A stretch of DNA of 54,557 nucleotides from Erythrobacteraceae bacterium CCH12-C2 (GTDB lineage: Bacteria > Pseudomonadota > Alphaproteobacteria > Sphingomonadales > Sphingomonadaceae), in the NCBI GenBank assembly GCA_001556995.1, contig LSKF01000078.1:1-54557 (forward strand), written 5' to 3'. The notes under the pieces were generated by a model. That model was not told where the DNA came from. It saw only the letters and a list, made by a program, of their open reading frames with translations, and made no database searches. The position numbers and the translations under genes were made by a program. Below are positions 17,412-29,873 of the stretch, piece by piece; positions within the stretch are counted from its first letter, which is position 1; each line of letters begins with the position of its first letter.

Positions 17412-19718
17412 CTATGCTCTCAATGCCTCGGCGAGCTTCGCCTCGGCGCGTGCCATCTGTTCGTAGCCAGGGCGCACCGCAGCTGGCACAAAAGCCCGCG
17501 CCTCAGCGGCCTTCGCGGCGGCATGAAGCGTGAACATCGGATTGGCGAGATGCGGGCGGCCAATGCCGATCAGGTCGGCGCGGCCCGCCAGCAGGATCGA
17601 GTTAGCCTGGTCGGCATCCTCGATATTGCCTACCGCGATGACCGGCACGCCGACCTCGTTGCGGATACGGTCAGCAAACGGTGTCTGGAACATCCGACCA
17701 TAGACGGGACGGGCCAGCGGATTGGTCTCGCCCGCGGAGACGTCGATCAGATCGACGCCCTCGGCCTTCAGCGCCCGCGCGATTTCCACCGCGTCGGCTG
17801 GCTGGATGCCCCTGTCGCCCGACCAGTCGGTCGCCGAGATCCGCACCAGCATTGGGCGGTTCTGTGGCCACACGTCGCGCACCGCGCGCACCACTTCAAC
17901 CGGCCAGGCCATCCGCGCGGCAAGGTCTCCGCCCAGTTCATCCTCGCGCCAGTTCATGATCGGGGTGATGAAGCTCGAAAGCAGGAAACCGTGCCCGGCG
18001 TGAAGCTCGAGCGCATCGAATCCGGCGTCATAGGCGCGCCGCGCCGCGGCGACGAAGGCGTCCTTGATCCGCGCAAGGTCTTCCGCGCTCGCCTCGGCCG
18101 GCACTAGTCCGCCGGGCTTCCACGCCCGTGCCGAGGCGGACAGGATCGGCCAGGGGTCGTCGAGCGGCACGTCATAGCCCCGTCCGTCGACCGGCACCCT
18201 GCACGCGCCTCGCGCGCCGGCATGGCCTATCTGTGCACAGGTCCGGCTGTCCGAATTGGCGTGGATAAAGGCGTTGACCGCGTGCCACATCGCGACCTGT
18301 GCATCCTCCCATAGGCCGGGGCAGGCGATGGTCGGCCGCCCCTCCGGGGAAACCGCCAGCATTTCGGTAATGATCAGCCCCGCCCCGCCGAGCGCCCGCG
18401 CGCCATAATGGACAAGATGGCGGTCGGCCGCAAAGCCTTCCGCGTCGGCCATGTAGGTGAGCATCGGCGCCATGACGACGCGATTGGCGAGCGTGACGTC
18501 GCGCAGGACATAGGGGGTAAACAGCGGCTGGCCGTTGCTTCCGCCCGCGCCTTGCGCCTCCCGATACCAGCGTTCTGTGCCCTCAAGCCATGCGCTGTCG
18601 CGAAGCCGCAGGTTCTCGTGGCTGATGCGCTGGCTGCGGGTCAGCAGGGCATAGGCGAATTGCGGGAGCGCGAAGCTGATATAGCGATCGATGTCCTCAA
18701 ACCACTCGGTGGAATTGCGCGCTGCGTTCTGGATGCGCAGCACGGCGGTGCGCCGCTCCCCCTCGTATTCGGCAAGTGCGGCGGCGAGGACATCAGGTGC
18801 CTCCAGTCCGGGCCGGTCGAGCACTTCGGCCAGCTTGATCGCATCCTCCAGCGCCAGTTTGGTGCCTGATCCGATCGAGAAATGCGCCGTGTGCGCCGCA
18901 TCGCCCAGCAGCACCAGATTGCCGCGCGACCAGCGCCCGCAGGACACCCGGCGGAAGTTGAGCCAGTTGGCTGACCCCCGCAGATGCGCCGCGTTGGAAA
19001 TCAGCCTGTGTCCGCCAAGGTGCCGCGCAAACAGCTTTTCGCAGAAGGCGATCGCCTCCTCCTGCTCCATGCCCTCGAAGCCCAGCCCGGCCCAAGTCTC
19101 GGGGCTGCATTCGACGATGAAGGTCGAGGTGTCGGTGTTGAACCGGTAGGCGTGCGCCCAGACCCAGCCGTGCTCGGTGGGCTCGAAGATGAAGGCAAAG
19201 GCATCGAACAGTTGGTGTGTGCCGAGCCACATGAACTTGTTGCGACGCACTTCGATGTCGACCTCGAAATGCTCCGCGAACCGCGTGCGCACGGCGCTAT
19301 TGACCCCGTCGGAAGCGACGATCAGATCATAACCGGGATAATCCAACGGATCGCTGCTGCATTCGTGCTCGAAATGCAGTTCCACCCCGAGCTCTGCCGC
19401 GCGCGCCTGCAGGATCTGGAGCAGGTGCTTGCGGCCGATGCCGATGAAGCCGTGGCCCGATGAAGTGCTGGTCGTCCCATCGACGGTCGTGGCGATATCG
19501 TCCCAATGGGCGAAGCTTTCGGCAATGGTCCGGGCGCTGACCGGATCGGTAGCCGTGAGATTGGCAAGGGTCTGGTCGGAGAACACCACGCCCCAGCCGA
19601 AGGTGTCGCCCGCCTTGTTGCGTTCGAACACCGCGATGTGGTGCGCCGGATCGCGCAGTTTCATGGCGATGGCGAAATAGAGCCCAGCGGGGCCTCCGCC
19701 GATGCAGGCGATACGCAT
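17412..19718 (-). CDS. Salicylyl-CoA 5-hydroxylase / Old-Yellow-Enzyme fusion flavoprotein
   Basis: A 768-residue two-domain flavoprotein. Residues 1 to about 385 are an FAD monooxygenase of the PHBH class: RIACIGGGPAGLYFA (GxGxxG) and VLLGDAAHTAHFSIGSGTKLA (FAD ribityl site). From about residue 395 an FMN-binding Old-Yellow-Enzyme-like domain follows (LFTPYVLRDVTLANRVVMAP, AQIGHAGARG, ELHAGHGFLL, RISATDWSGD). The architecture and length match salicylyl-CoA 5-hydroxylase (SdgC type) and 2-aminobenzoyl-CoA monooxygenase/reductase. The gentisate dioxygenase nearby favours salicylyl-CoA. The OYE tyrosine (HGY) is replaced by Phe (HGF). It lies between the DsbA-like gene (5 bp) and the thioesterase gene (15 bp). 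Confidence 0.88.
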   Translation of the reverse strand: MRIACIGGGPAGLYFAIAMKLRDPAHHIAVFERNKAGDTFGWGVVFSDQTLANLTATDPVSARTIAESFAHWDDIATTVDGTTSTSSGHGFIGIGRKHLLQILQARAAELGVELHFEHECSSDPLDYPGYDLIVASDGVNSAVRTRFAEHFEVDIEVRRNKFMWLGTHQLFDAFAFIFEPTEHGWVWAHAYRFNTDTSTFIVECSPETWAGLGFEGMEQEEAIAFCEKLFARHLGGHRLISNAAHLRGSANWLNFRRVSCGRWSRGNLVLLGDAAHTAHFSIGSGTKLALEDAIKLAEVLDRPGLEAPDVLAAALAEYEGERRTAVLRIQNAARNSTEWFEDIDRYISFALPQFAYALLTRSQRISHENLRLRDSAWLEGTERWYREAQGAGGSNGQPLFTPYVLRDVTLANRVVMAPMLTYMADAEGFAADRHLVHYGARALGGAGLIITEMLAVSPEGRPTIACPGLWEDAQVAMWHAVNAFIHANSDSRTCAQIGHAGARGACRVPVDGRGYDVPLDDPWPILSASARAWKPGGLVPAEASAEDLARIKDAFVAAARRAYDAGFDALELHAGHGFLLSSFITPIMNWREDELGGDLAARMAWPVEVVRAVRDVWPQNRPMLVRISATDWSGDRGIQPADAVEIARALKAEGVDLIDVSAGETNPLARPVYGRMFQTPFADRIRNEVGVPVIAVGNIEDADQANSILLAGRADLIGIGRPHLANPMFTLHAAAKAAEARAFVPAAVRPGYEQMARAEAKLAEALRA

Positions 19719-19723
19719 GGGTG

Positions 19724-20386
19724 TCAGCTCCCTGTGGCAGCAAGCAACGCGCGATCGCGGCGCAGCGCGTCAATGAAGGCTTCGGTCGAGGTGGTGGTGA
19801 GGGTTTCGACGTGCCCGTCGGCGAAGCGCAGACGGAAATGCGGCATCGAGGTGACGCCGCGACGGCGCCATTCCTCGGTCTCGGCAAAGGGCTCGGCGAG
19901 ATCGAGCTCGCTTTCAAGATGCGCGCGCGCCGCCGCGGCATCGAAGCCATGGGCGGCTGCGGTACGGACGAGGAAATCGAAGTCGATGATCTTAGCCTCT
20001 TCGTAGAAACCGCGCGCGATCGCCTCGATCAGGTCGCCAGCGCTGCCCGGACGCTGTTTCTCAGCCCAACGCACCAGCCGGTGACCGTCGATGCTGGCAG
20101 GGCCGCGGGTGATCTTTTCGAAAGCGAAGTTGATACCCAGCGGCGCGCCGACGCCGCGAACGCGCTCCCACATCGGCACCTGCAAGGCTTCGCCATACTT
20201 TTCCCTGAACACGGCAAGGAAATCATGCCCTGCCCGGCCGAAATCGGGATTGAGCATGAACTGGTGCCAGGTGATTGTGACCTCAGCGTCGCCCTCCTGC
20301 TCCAGCGCGAGCGCAAGCTGCCGTTTGGCGATGAGGCACCATGGGCACAGAAAATCATAGACCGCTTCGATATGCATGACCGCCAT
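19724..20386 (-). CDS. DsbA-family (FrnE-like) thiol oxidoreductase
   Basis: A 220-residue cytoplasmic thioredoxin-fold protein without a signal peptide. The active site FLCPWC (Cys14, Cys17) is followed by a helical insertion and VTSMPHFRL with the cis-Pro loop, as in FrnE and 2-hydroxychromene-2-carboxylate isomerase relatives. It is the first gene of a minus-strand operon with the salicylyl-CoA hydroxylase fusion and the thioesterase. Its role in the pathway is unknown. HCCA isomerases of this fold use glutathione and lack CxxC, so a redox role is more likely than isomerisation, though a maleylpyruvate-isomerase-like function cannot be excluded. Confidence 0.83.
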   Translation of the reverse strand: MAVMHIEAVYDFLCPWCLIAKRQLALALEQEGDAEVTITWHQFMLNPDFGRAGHDFLAVFREKYGEALQVPMWERVRGVGAPLGINFAFEKITRGPASIDGHRLVRWAEKQRPGSAGDLIEAIARGFYEEAKIIDFDFLVRTAAAHGFDAAAARAHLESELDLAEPFAETEEWRRRGVTSMPHFRLRFADGHVETLTTTSTEAFIDALRRDRALLAATGS

Positions 20387-20525
20387 CCCTTCGCGCCGAA
20401 CCGGCTTCTGGCACGGCGATATTCATCGGGACTTTGAGCGGGGGGAGGCCAATCACTTCTTCGGTCAAGGCCATGACAAAGCCGCCAGCTGCAGCGCTGG
20501 TTACCGGCGTGCCACGGGATGACAT

Positions 20526-20840
20526 TGCATCGCTCCATGCAAGCCAATGCAGATTGGTTACGTCGAAAGCTTCAACGGCCGCATGGGCAAAGAACTGCTT
20601 AACAACACCCTGTTCATGAGCCTTGCCCATGCCCAGGGCCGAGACTGCGGCCTGAGTCGAGGATTACAACCGGGAGAGGCCGCACTTCTCCCTAGGCTCT
20701 GCAACCCCAGCGGCGTTTACCGCCGACTTTGATAAGCAATGGCCTGCTTCGCTACGTCCTAGCGGCTCCGCTACGCAGCCCAATGCTTCAACCGCGTTGG
20801 TGTGCAAAGCAACCGTCCGCCTCTCATCCCGGCTGGAGGA
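20526..20840 (+). pseudogene. IS3-family transposase (OrfB) C-terminal remnant
   Basis: Reading from about 20526, the frame gives IAPCKPMQIGYVESFNGRMG then KELLNNTLF, the conserved block around the last catalytic glutamate of IS3-family DDE transposases (normally IAPGKPMQNGFVESFNG). Near 20637 the frame shifts by one, a tryptophan codon is TGA, and the reading continues as VEDYNRERPHFSLGSATPAAF, the usual C-terminal block. So the gene is broken by a frameshift and a stop, and its N-terminal two thirds and OrfA are absent. It marks the boundary between the catabolic island and the metal/transfer part. The 139 bp between 20387 and 20525 hold nothing I can assign. Confidence 0.85.
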
Positions 20841-20843
20841 AAT

Positions 20844-21038
20844 ATGGAGGTCACGCCATTCACCTTCCCCAAATTGGGCATCATCGGAGGAGGGATCGCG
20901 ATGGTTGTGGGGGGACGGGTTGGAAGCAATATACTGCAGAAATCCAAGGTTTTCCAAGGATTTCTGGGGACATCGTTAGACAGGAAAGTGGTGGCAGGGC
21001 TTGTACCGAACCACCTCATTAAGTGCTGTATTTTATAG
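20844..21038 (+). CDS. Hypothetical small hydrophobic protein
   Basis: A 64-residue reading frame with GGAGGA 3 nt before its ATG and one glycine-rich hydrophobic segment (LGIIGGGIAMVVGG) that could span a membrane. It lies at the end of the transposase relic, where base composition falls, and may be accidental. No family recognised. Included because of the ribosome site and the absence of any competing gene. Confidence 0.3.
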   Translation: MEVTPFTFPKLGIIGGGIAMVVGGRVGSNILQKSKVFQGFLGTSLDRKVVAGLVPNHLIKCCIL

Positions 21039-21700
21039 ATAAATAATGGATTTTCAGATATATTCTCCCACATTTCCTCCCACATAATGGGTTCCTTGCG
21101 ACGTACAGTCGTTCGCCTTAGGCGTTTTATCTGACCTCAGAAGGTGCACAATCCATGTGACCGACCGGCTCAACCCGAGCGACAATCGCTGGTTCAACCC
21201 CTGAAAGAACGGTACGCGCTAGAGCCAGATCGTGGGACTTTTCGGCCATCAGATTTCAATGTCCTCAATGCCAGCTCTCAAGGCAAAACCGGACATTACG
21301 GCTCACTCAGGCATTGACCCTATCGATGCTGTGACTGAGCTGATTGCAAAATGCCGGCGTTGATCACGCATTCGGGAGAGGCCGCTGTCCTCCAATCTGT
21401 CTTCAGAGTTAGCCAGCACCCCGTCTCGCCGATTATGGCGTCGCGAAATCAAGGCGGCATCGCAGCCGCGTGACAGCTGACTAGAGCGGCGGCGATGACC
21501 TGCCATGCGTGTTCATTAATCGGAAACAAGGCTCCTCTCCCGGCACGAGCTCACCAGTCGCCAAGGCCTAAAATTGGCTCAGATGCGTTGCCTATAGAGG
21601 GTCTCGGTGCTCGAGACTTGCCTGCACCATAGACCCCTGCGAGCGACGCACGGGGAAAGACATATTGCTTCGAGCATAGTTTGGCCCTAGCCTTTTCCAG
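21039..21700. other. Non-coding, decayed intergenic stretch
   Basis: About 660 bp with stops in all frames and lower GC than the flanks, including the AT-rich run near 21033-21060. Nothing coding could be supported. The only recognisable piece is a 29-bp segment (21152-21180) matching the traG gene of this window. It looks like accumulated scar sequence between the transposase relic and the metal-resistance genes. Confidence 0.6.
21152..21180 (+). repeat. 29-bp near-identical copy of a traG segment (other copy 47394-47422)
   Basis: Positions 21152-21180 match 47394-47422 at 28 of 29 bases, in the same orientation. In both places the reading frame gives HVTDRLNPS. Similarity stops abruptly on both sides. 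In traG this encodes residues near 79-87, just after the second membrane segment. A chance match of this length within the window is very unlikely, so this is either a relic of another traG copy or a recombination footprint. Confidence 0.6.
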
Positions 21701-22087
21701 ATGTTTGCCCGGCTTGGCCTACTCCTTGTCCTCTGCGCGATGCTCCTTTCGGGCAGAGCTTGGGATGCGCATTTGGCTGTGCACGAGCAGTTGTCCTCTG
21801 CCACGGCCGTTCATACGCACCATTCGGACCATGTTCACGCTGTGGACCCGGTGGCAAGCTTCGAGAAGGCGGCGCTTGGGGACGCACCGGCCGATCAGCG
21901 GGATCCGGAGAGAGGCCTGACGCATAGTCATGGCTCCATGGCCGGGCATGGCTTCGCCCTGCTTTCCGCCGATCATACCGAATTTGCAGGCCTGCCATCG
22001 GCGAAGGAGCTCCATTTTCCGCCGCGTGCATCGCTTGCGGCTATCTCCCGCCCCAACTCGCTTCTGAGACCTCCGCGAACCGCCTGA
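21701..22087 (+). CDS. Small exported His-rich protein upstream of czcCBA
   Basis: A 128-residue protein with an N-terminal signal peptide (LGLLLVLCAMLLSGRAW) and a periplasmic part with clustered histidines (HTHHSDHVH, THSHGSMAGHGF). It precedes czcC by 67 bp on the same strand. Short His-rich exported proteins occur at this position in several heavy-metal RND loci (CzcI- or CnrX-like in position, not demonstrably homologous) and are thought to bind or sense metal in the periplasm. The start at 21701 has only a weak ribosome site. No recognised family. Confidence 0.65.
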   Translation: MFARLGLLLVLCAMLLSGRAWDAHLAVHEQLSSATAVHTHHSDHVHAVDPVASFEKAALGDAPADQRDPERGLTHSHGSMAGHGFALLSADHTEFAGLPSAKELHFPPRASLAAISRPNSLLRPPRTA

Positions 22088-22154
22088 CATCGTTGCACGG
22101 TGTCGCCGGCTGCGTCCGGCTGCGCCTTGAGCAGACGTGTCAGGAGCAGGTGAA

Positions 22155-23378
22155 ATGAAGACGATACTGCGTGCCGCACTGCTTGCGGTCACGTTCCTGT
22201 CAGCGGGAGCGGCCAATGCCGATACGCTGACCCTCGAAGAGGCGATCCGCCAGTCTGTGGCCAACTCGCCGCTGGGTGCCGCAGCAACAGCCCGGGTGGA
22301 AGTGCTGGAGGCCGCGCGCGCGGCTGCTGATACAAAGCCCGCTGCGACCATCGACGGCGCCGTCGAGAACATCGGGACGAATGGTTTCAACCAGTTCCAG
22401 ATCGATGCCACCTATAATCAACGCATCGAGCGGGGCGGCAAGCGTGCGGCCCGGGTGGCACTGGCCGAAGGCGACATCGGGGTCGCGCAGGCGCAGGGGC
22501 TGATCGCGCGGCTCGATCTCGCCCAGAAGGTCCAGCAACTCTACGTCGAGGTGCAGGCCGCGACGCTCGATCTCGAACTCGCGCGCAGCCGGGTGGAGAT
22601 CGCCGAGGCGCTCCAGAAAGACGTGCAGCGCCGGGTGGACGATGCCCGCGATCCGCTCTTTGCTGGAACGCGCGCGCGAACGCAGCTGGCGGAAGCCAAG
22701 GTCGATCTGGAATTGGCCGAACATGCGGTGGAAGCGGCCAAGACCCGCCTTGCCTTGCTTTCCGGACAGGCCGACGACGAGTTCTCGGTTGTGACGGACG
22801 CCTTTCTCGACTTCGCGCCGGCAGGCGCAGTGCCGGACGATCTCGCCTCGATCGATCTGGCCTTGTATGAGGCGCGCAGCCGCCGCGCCGATGCCAATAT
22901 CCGTTTGCAGGACGCGAACGCGCGCACCGATCCGACCGTGTTCGCCGGCCCCCGTTTCCTTGGGACGGGCGATGTCGCTCTTGTTGGCGGCTTCTCGCTG
23001 CCGCTATCGAACCGCGCACTCAACCAGGCCAATCGCGACCGCGCCGAAGCCGAGAAGCGCCAGATCGAAGCCGACCTTGCCGTCGAGCGGTTCGAGCGGC
23101 GCCGCGCCATTGGCTTTGCCGTGGAGCGGGTCGAGGAAGCGGGCCACGAGGCGGAGGCGATCCGCACCAAGGTCGTGCCCGGCGCCGAGCAGACGCTGCG
23201 CGAAGTGCTGGCGGGCTACAAGCGCGGCGGCTTCACCTTTCTCGACGTCTCGACCGCGCAAAACGCTCTGCATGACGCACGCGTGCGGATGGTCGATGCC
23301 ATGACCGAATATCACCGTGCCAAGGCTGAACTTGATCGCCTGACCGGCCGGTTTGCCGAACTCGTTGGGGGTAACTGA
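22155..23378 (+). CDS. czcC: Outer-membrane factor of heavy-metal efflux (TolC/CzcC family)
   Basis: A 407-residue TolC-family channel subunit. It has a signal peptide ending ANADTL, then two repeats of long alpha-helical hairpin sequence, each starting with the LxLEEAIRQS-type or YKRGGFTFLDV-type motif of the family, with heavy Ala/Glu/Arg coiled-coil content. It would form the trimeric outer-membrane exit duct for the CzcBA pump. The start at 22155 is supported by AGGAG; an in-frame start at 22137 precedes the signal peptide. czcB starts 2 bp after its stop codon. Confidence 0.9.
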   Translation: MKTILRAALLAVTFLSAGAANADTLTLEEAIRQSVANSPLGAAATARVEVLEAARAAADTKPAATIDGAVENIGTNGFNQFQIDATYNQRIERGGKRAARVALAEGDIGVAQAQGLIARLDLAQKVQQLYVEVQAATLDLELARSRVEIAEALQKDVQRRVDDARDPLFAGTRARTQLAEAKVDLELAEHAVEAAKTRLALLSGQADDEFSVVTDAFLDFAPAGAVPDDLASIDLALYEARSRRADANIRLQDANARTDPTVFAGPRFLGTGDVALVGGFSLPLSNRALNQANRDRAEAEKRQIEADLAVERFERRRAIGFAVERVEEAGHEAEAIRTKVVPGAEQTLREVLAGYKRGGFTFLDVSTAQNALHDARVRMVDAMTEYHRAKAELDRLTGRFAELVGGN

Positions 23379-23380
23379 CC

Positions 23381-27791
<4,411 letters not shown>

Positions 27792-27826
27792 TACATCTGG
27801 GCGGCAAGGGATAGGAGAACCCGATC

Positions 27827-29143
27827 ATGCTATCCGTGCTTGCACACCGCACCTACCGGCATCTGTTTCTGGCGCAGGTCATCGCGCTGGTGGGGACGGG
27901 GCTTGCCACGGTGGCCCTCGGTCTGCTGGCTTACGAGATCGCCGGCGCGGATGCGGGTGCGGTGCTGGGCACGGCGCTGGCGATCAAGATGGTGGCTTAT
28001 ATCGGCGTCGCGCCGGTGGTCGGGGCCTATGCCGACAGGCTGCCGCGCAAGGGACTGTTGGTGGCGATGGACCTGCTGCGCGCCGGTGCTGCACTGACGC
28101 TCCCGTTCGTCGATGCGGTCTGGCAGGTCTATCTGCTGATCTTCCTGCTGCAATCGGCCTCGGCGGCCTTCACGCCGACGTTTCAGGCGACCATCCCCGA
28201 TATTCTCCCGGACGAGGAGGAATACACCCGCGCACTCTCGCTTTCGCGCCTCGCCTATGATCTGGAAAGCCTGCTGAGCCCGATTCTGGCCGCTGCGCTC
28301 CTGACGGTGATCAGCTTCCACTGGCTGTTCGCGGGCACAGCGATCGGCTTTGCGATCTCGGCGCTGCTGGTCGTCACGGCCGCGCTGCCGCATCGCAAGG
28401 CTGCCGCGGCGATTGTCGAGAGTGTCTGGCGCAAGACCACGCGCGGCGCGCGCATCTATTTGAAGACACCCCGCCTGCTCGGCCTGCTGGCCGTGACCCT
28501 CACTGCTGCGGCGGGCAGCGCAATGGTGATCGTCAACACGGTCGTCATTGTGAAGGGCATGGGCCGCAGCCAAGGCGATGTGGCTCTGGCGCTTGCGGCC
28601 TATGGCGGCGGCTCGATGCTGGCCGCCCTCGCGCTGCCGCGGGTGTTGCAGCACATCGCCGACCGGACGGTCATGCTCACGGGGGCTCTAATCCTCACCG
28701 TGACGCTTGGCGGACTGGCAGGTCTGGCGCTCGATTGGCCCCATCTTCTTGCCGGGTGGCTGGTGATGGGTATCGGCTATTCGCTCTGCGTTACGCCGGG
28801 TGGCAGGCTGCTGCGGCGGTCATCCAGCGAGGCTGATCGCCCCGCGCTCTTCGCCGCGCAGTTCGCGCTCAGCCATGTCTGCTGGCTGATGGCCTATCCG
28901 ATCGCGGGGCAGGCGGGCGCCCGCTTCGGCATGACAACCGCCTTGGTCGCACTGGCGGGGCTCGGCGCTGCGGGACTGTTGCTGGCGCTATGGCGCTGGC
29001 CGACGAACGACCCCGCCGCATTGGCCCACGACCACCCCGATCTGCCCGCAGACCATCCGCATCTGGCCGGGCATGGCGGTGGGCAACACGCCCATCCCTA
29101 TGTCATCGACGACTTGCACGGACACTGGCCGGGCCGCTCCTGA
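27827..29143 (+). CDS. MFS exporter with His-rich C-terminal tail (NreB-like nickel/cobalt efflux candidate)
   Basis: A 438-residue 12-TM major facilitator. The N-terminal half has HRTYRHLFLAQVIALVGTGL and the loop 2-3 motif GAYADRLPRKG. The final 36 residues after TM12 are cytoplasmic and rich in His and Asp (DHPDLPADHPHLAGHGGGQH and a further HAHP and HGH). A His-rich tail on an MFS protein of about 440 residues next to an HME-RND pump is the hallmark of NreB-type nickel exporters. AGGAGA precedes the ATG; czcA ends 35 bp upstream, so it may be part of the czc operon. Confidence 0.85.
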   Translation: MLSVLAHRTYRHLFLAQVIALVGTGLATVALGLLAYEIAGADAGAVLGTALAIKMVAYIGVAPVVGAYADRLPRKGLLVAMDLLRAGAALTLPFVDAVWQVYLLIFLLQSASAAFTPTFQATIPDILPDEEEYTRALSLSRLAYDLESLLSPILAAALLTVISFHWLFAGTAIGFAISALLVVTAALPHRKAAAAIVESVWRKTTRGARIYLKTPRLLGLLAVTLTAAAGSAMVIVNTVVIVKGMGRSQGDVALALAAYGGGSMLAALALPRVLQHIADRTVMLTGALILTVTLGGLAGLALDWPHLLAGWLVMGIGYSLCVTPGGRLLRRSSSEADRPALFAAQFALSHVCWLMAYPIAGQAGARFGMTTALVALAGLGAAGLLLALWRWPTNDPAALAHDHPDLPADHPHLAGHGGGQHAHPYVIDDLHGHWPGRS

Positions 29144-29863
29144 TCAGGCAATCGCCGCGCGATACCGCGCGTCGACCACCTCCCAGTCGAGATTGGCCAT
29201 GAAAGCATCGACATAGCGCGCGGCGGCGGTGCCATAGTCCATGTGATAGGCATGTTCATACATGTCGAGCGCGATCAGCGGGGTGCCGGTCACCGCGCCG
29301 TGCATGTGATCCCAAGCCCAGTAATTGTGGAGCGACCGGGTGTGCGCGTTCCACGTGAGCACGCACCAGCCCGATCCGCCGGCAAGGCTCATCGCGGTGC
29401 GCCGGAACTCGGCCGCCCAGGCATCGTATCCGCCGAACCAGCTTGTCAGCGCTTCGGTGATCGATCCGCCGGGAGTGCCAATCCCGCCGAGCGCGCCGAA
29501 ATAGAGCTCGTGCAGCACCACCGATCCGGTGCGGTGCAGTTCCTCGCGCTTGAGCCCGGAGTAGGCGACCGGCGGAAATTCGGGATCGGCCATCGCCGCG
29601 GCGAGCCGGGTCTCGATGGTATTGAGCCCGCGCACCGAGCCCTGGTAATTGTTCTCCCAGTGCGAGGTGATGAGCTTCTCCGACAGCCCGGTTAGTTTAG
29701 CGGGGTTAAAGCGCAGCGGCTTGGGGGTGTGCTTTCCGGCGAAGGCGGCGGCAGCAGAGGCCGGCGCCTGCCCGGCAACGCTGCCATGGGTTGCTACCAG
29801 CGCCGCGCCGGCTGCGGAAAGGGCGGCGGTGCCGATTGCCTGCCTTCGGGTAATATCGCTCAT
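29144..29863 (-). CDS. Exported Fe/Mn superoxide dismutase (ChrC-like)
   Basis: A 239-residue Fe/Mn SOD with an N-terminal Tat-type signal (DITRRQAIGTAALSAAG). Metal ligands are all visible: His68 (TSHWENNY), His118 (VLHELYFG), Asp200 and His204 (DMYEHAYHMDY). It would dismutate superoxide in the periplasm. Its ATG follows AGGAGG 10 bp after the chrA stop, so the two are one operon. In known chromate-resistance operons (for example pMOL28 and TnOtChr) a SOD called ChrC accompanies ChrA. Its 3' end directly abuts the convergent MFS gene without overlap. Confidence 0.92.
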   Translation of the reverse strand: MSDITRRQAIGTAALSAAGAALVATHGSVAGQAPASAAAAFAGKHTPKPLRFNPAKLTGLSEKLITSHWENNYQGSVRGLNTIETRLAAAMADPEFPPVAYSGLKREELHRTGSVVLHELYFGALGGIGTPGGSITEALTSWFGGYDAWAAEFRRTAMSLAGGSGWCVLTWNAHTRSLHNYWAWDHMHGAVTGTPLIALDMYEHAYHMDYGTAAARYVDAFMANLDWEVVDARYRAAIA

Positions 29864-29873
29864 ATCGTCCTCC

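Noticed and set aside
17412..19718. 2-aminobenzoyl-CoA monooxygenase/reductase as the primary call
   Set aside because: Same architecture, but the neighbouring gentisate dioxygenase and the Tyr-to-Phe change in the OYE domain fit a salicylyl-CoA 5-hydroxylase better; kept as an alternative.
21190..21300. Possible tRNA-like T-arm (GGTTCAACCCC)
   Set aside because: No cloverleaf partner arms or acceptor stem could be found around it.
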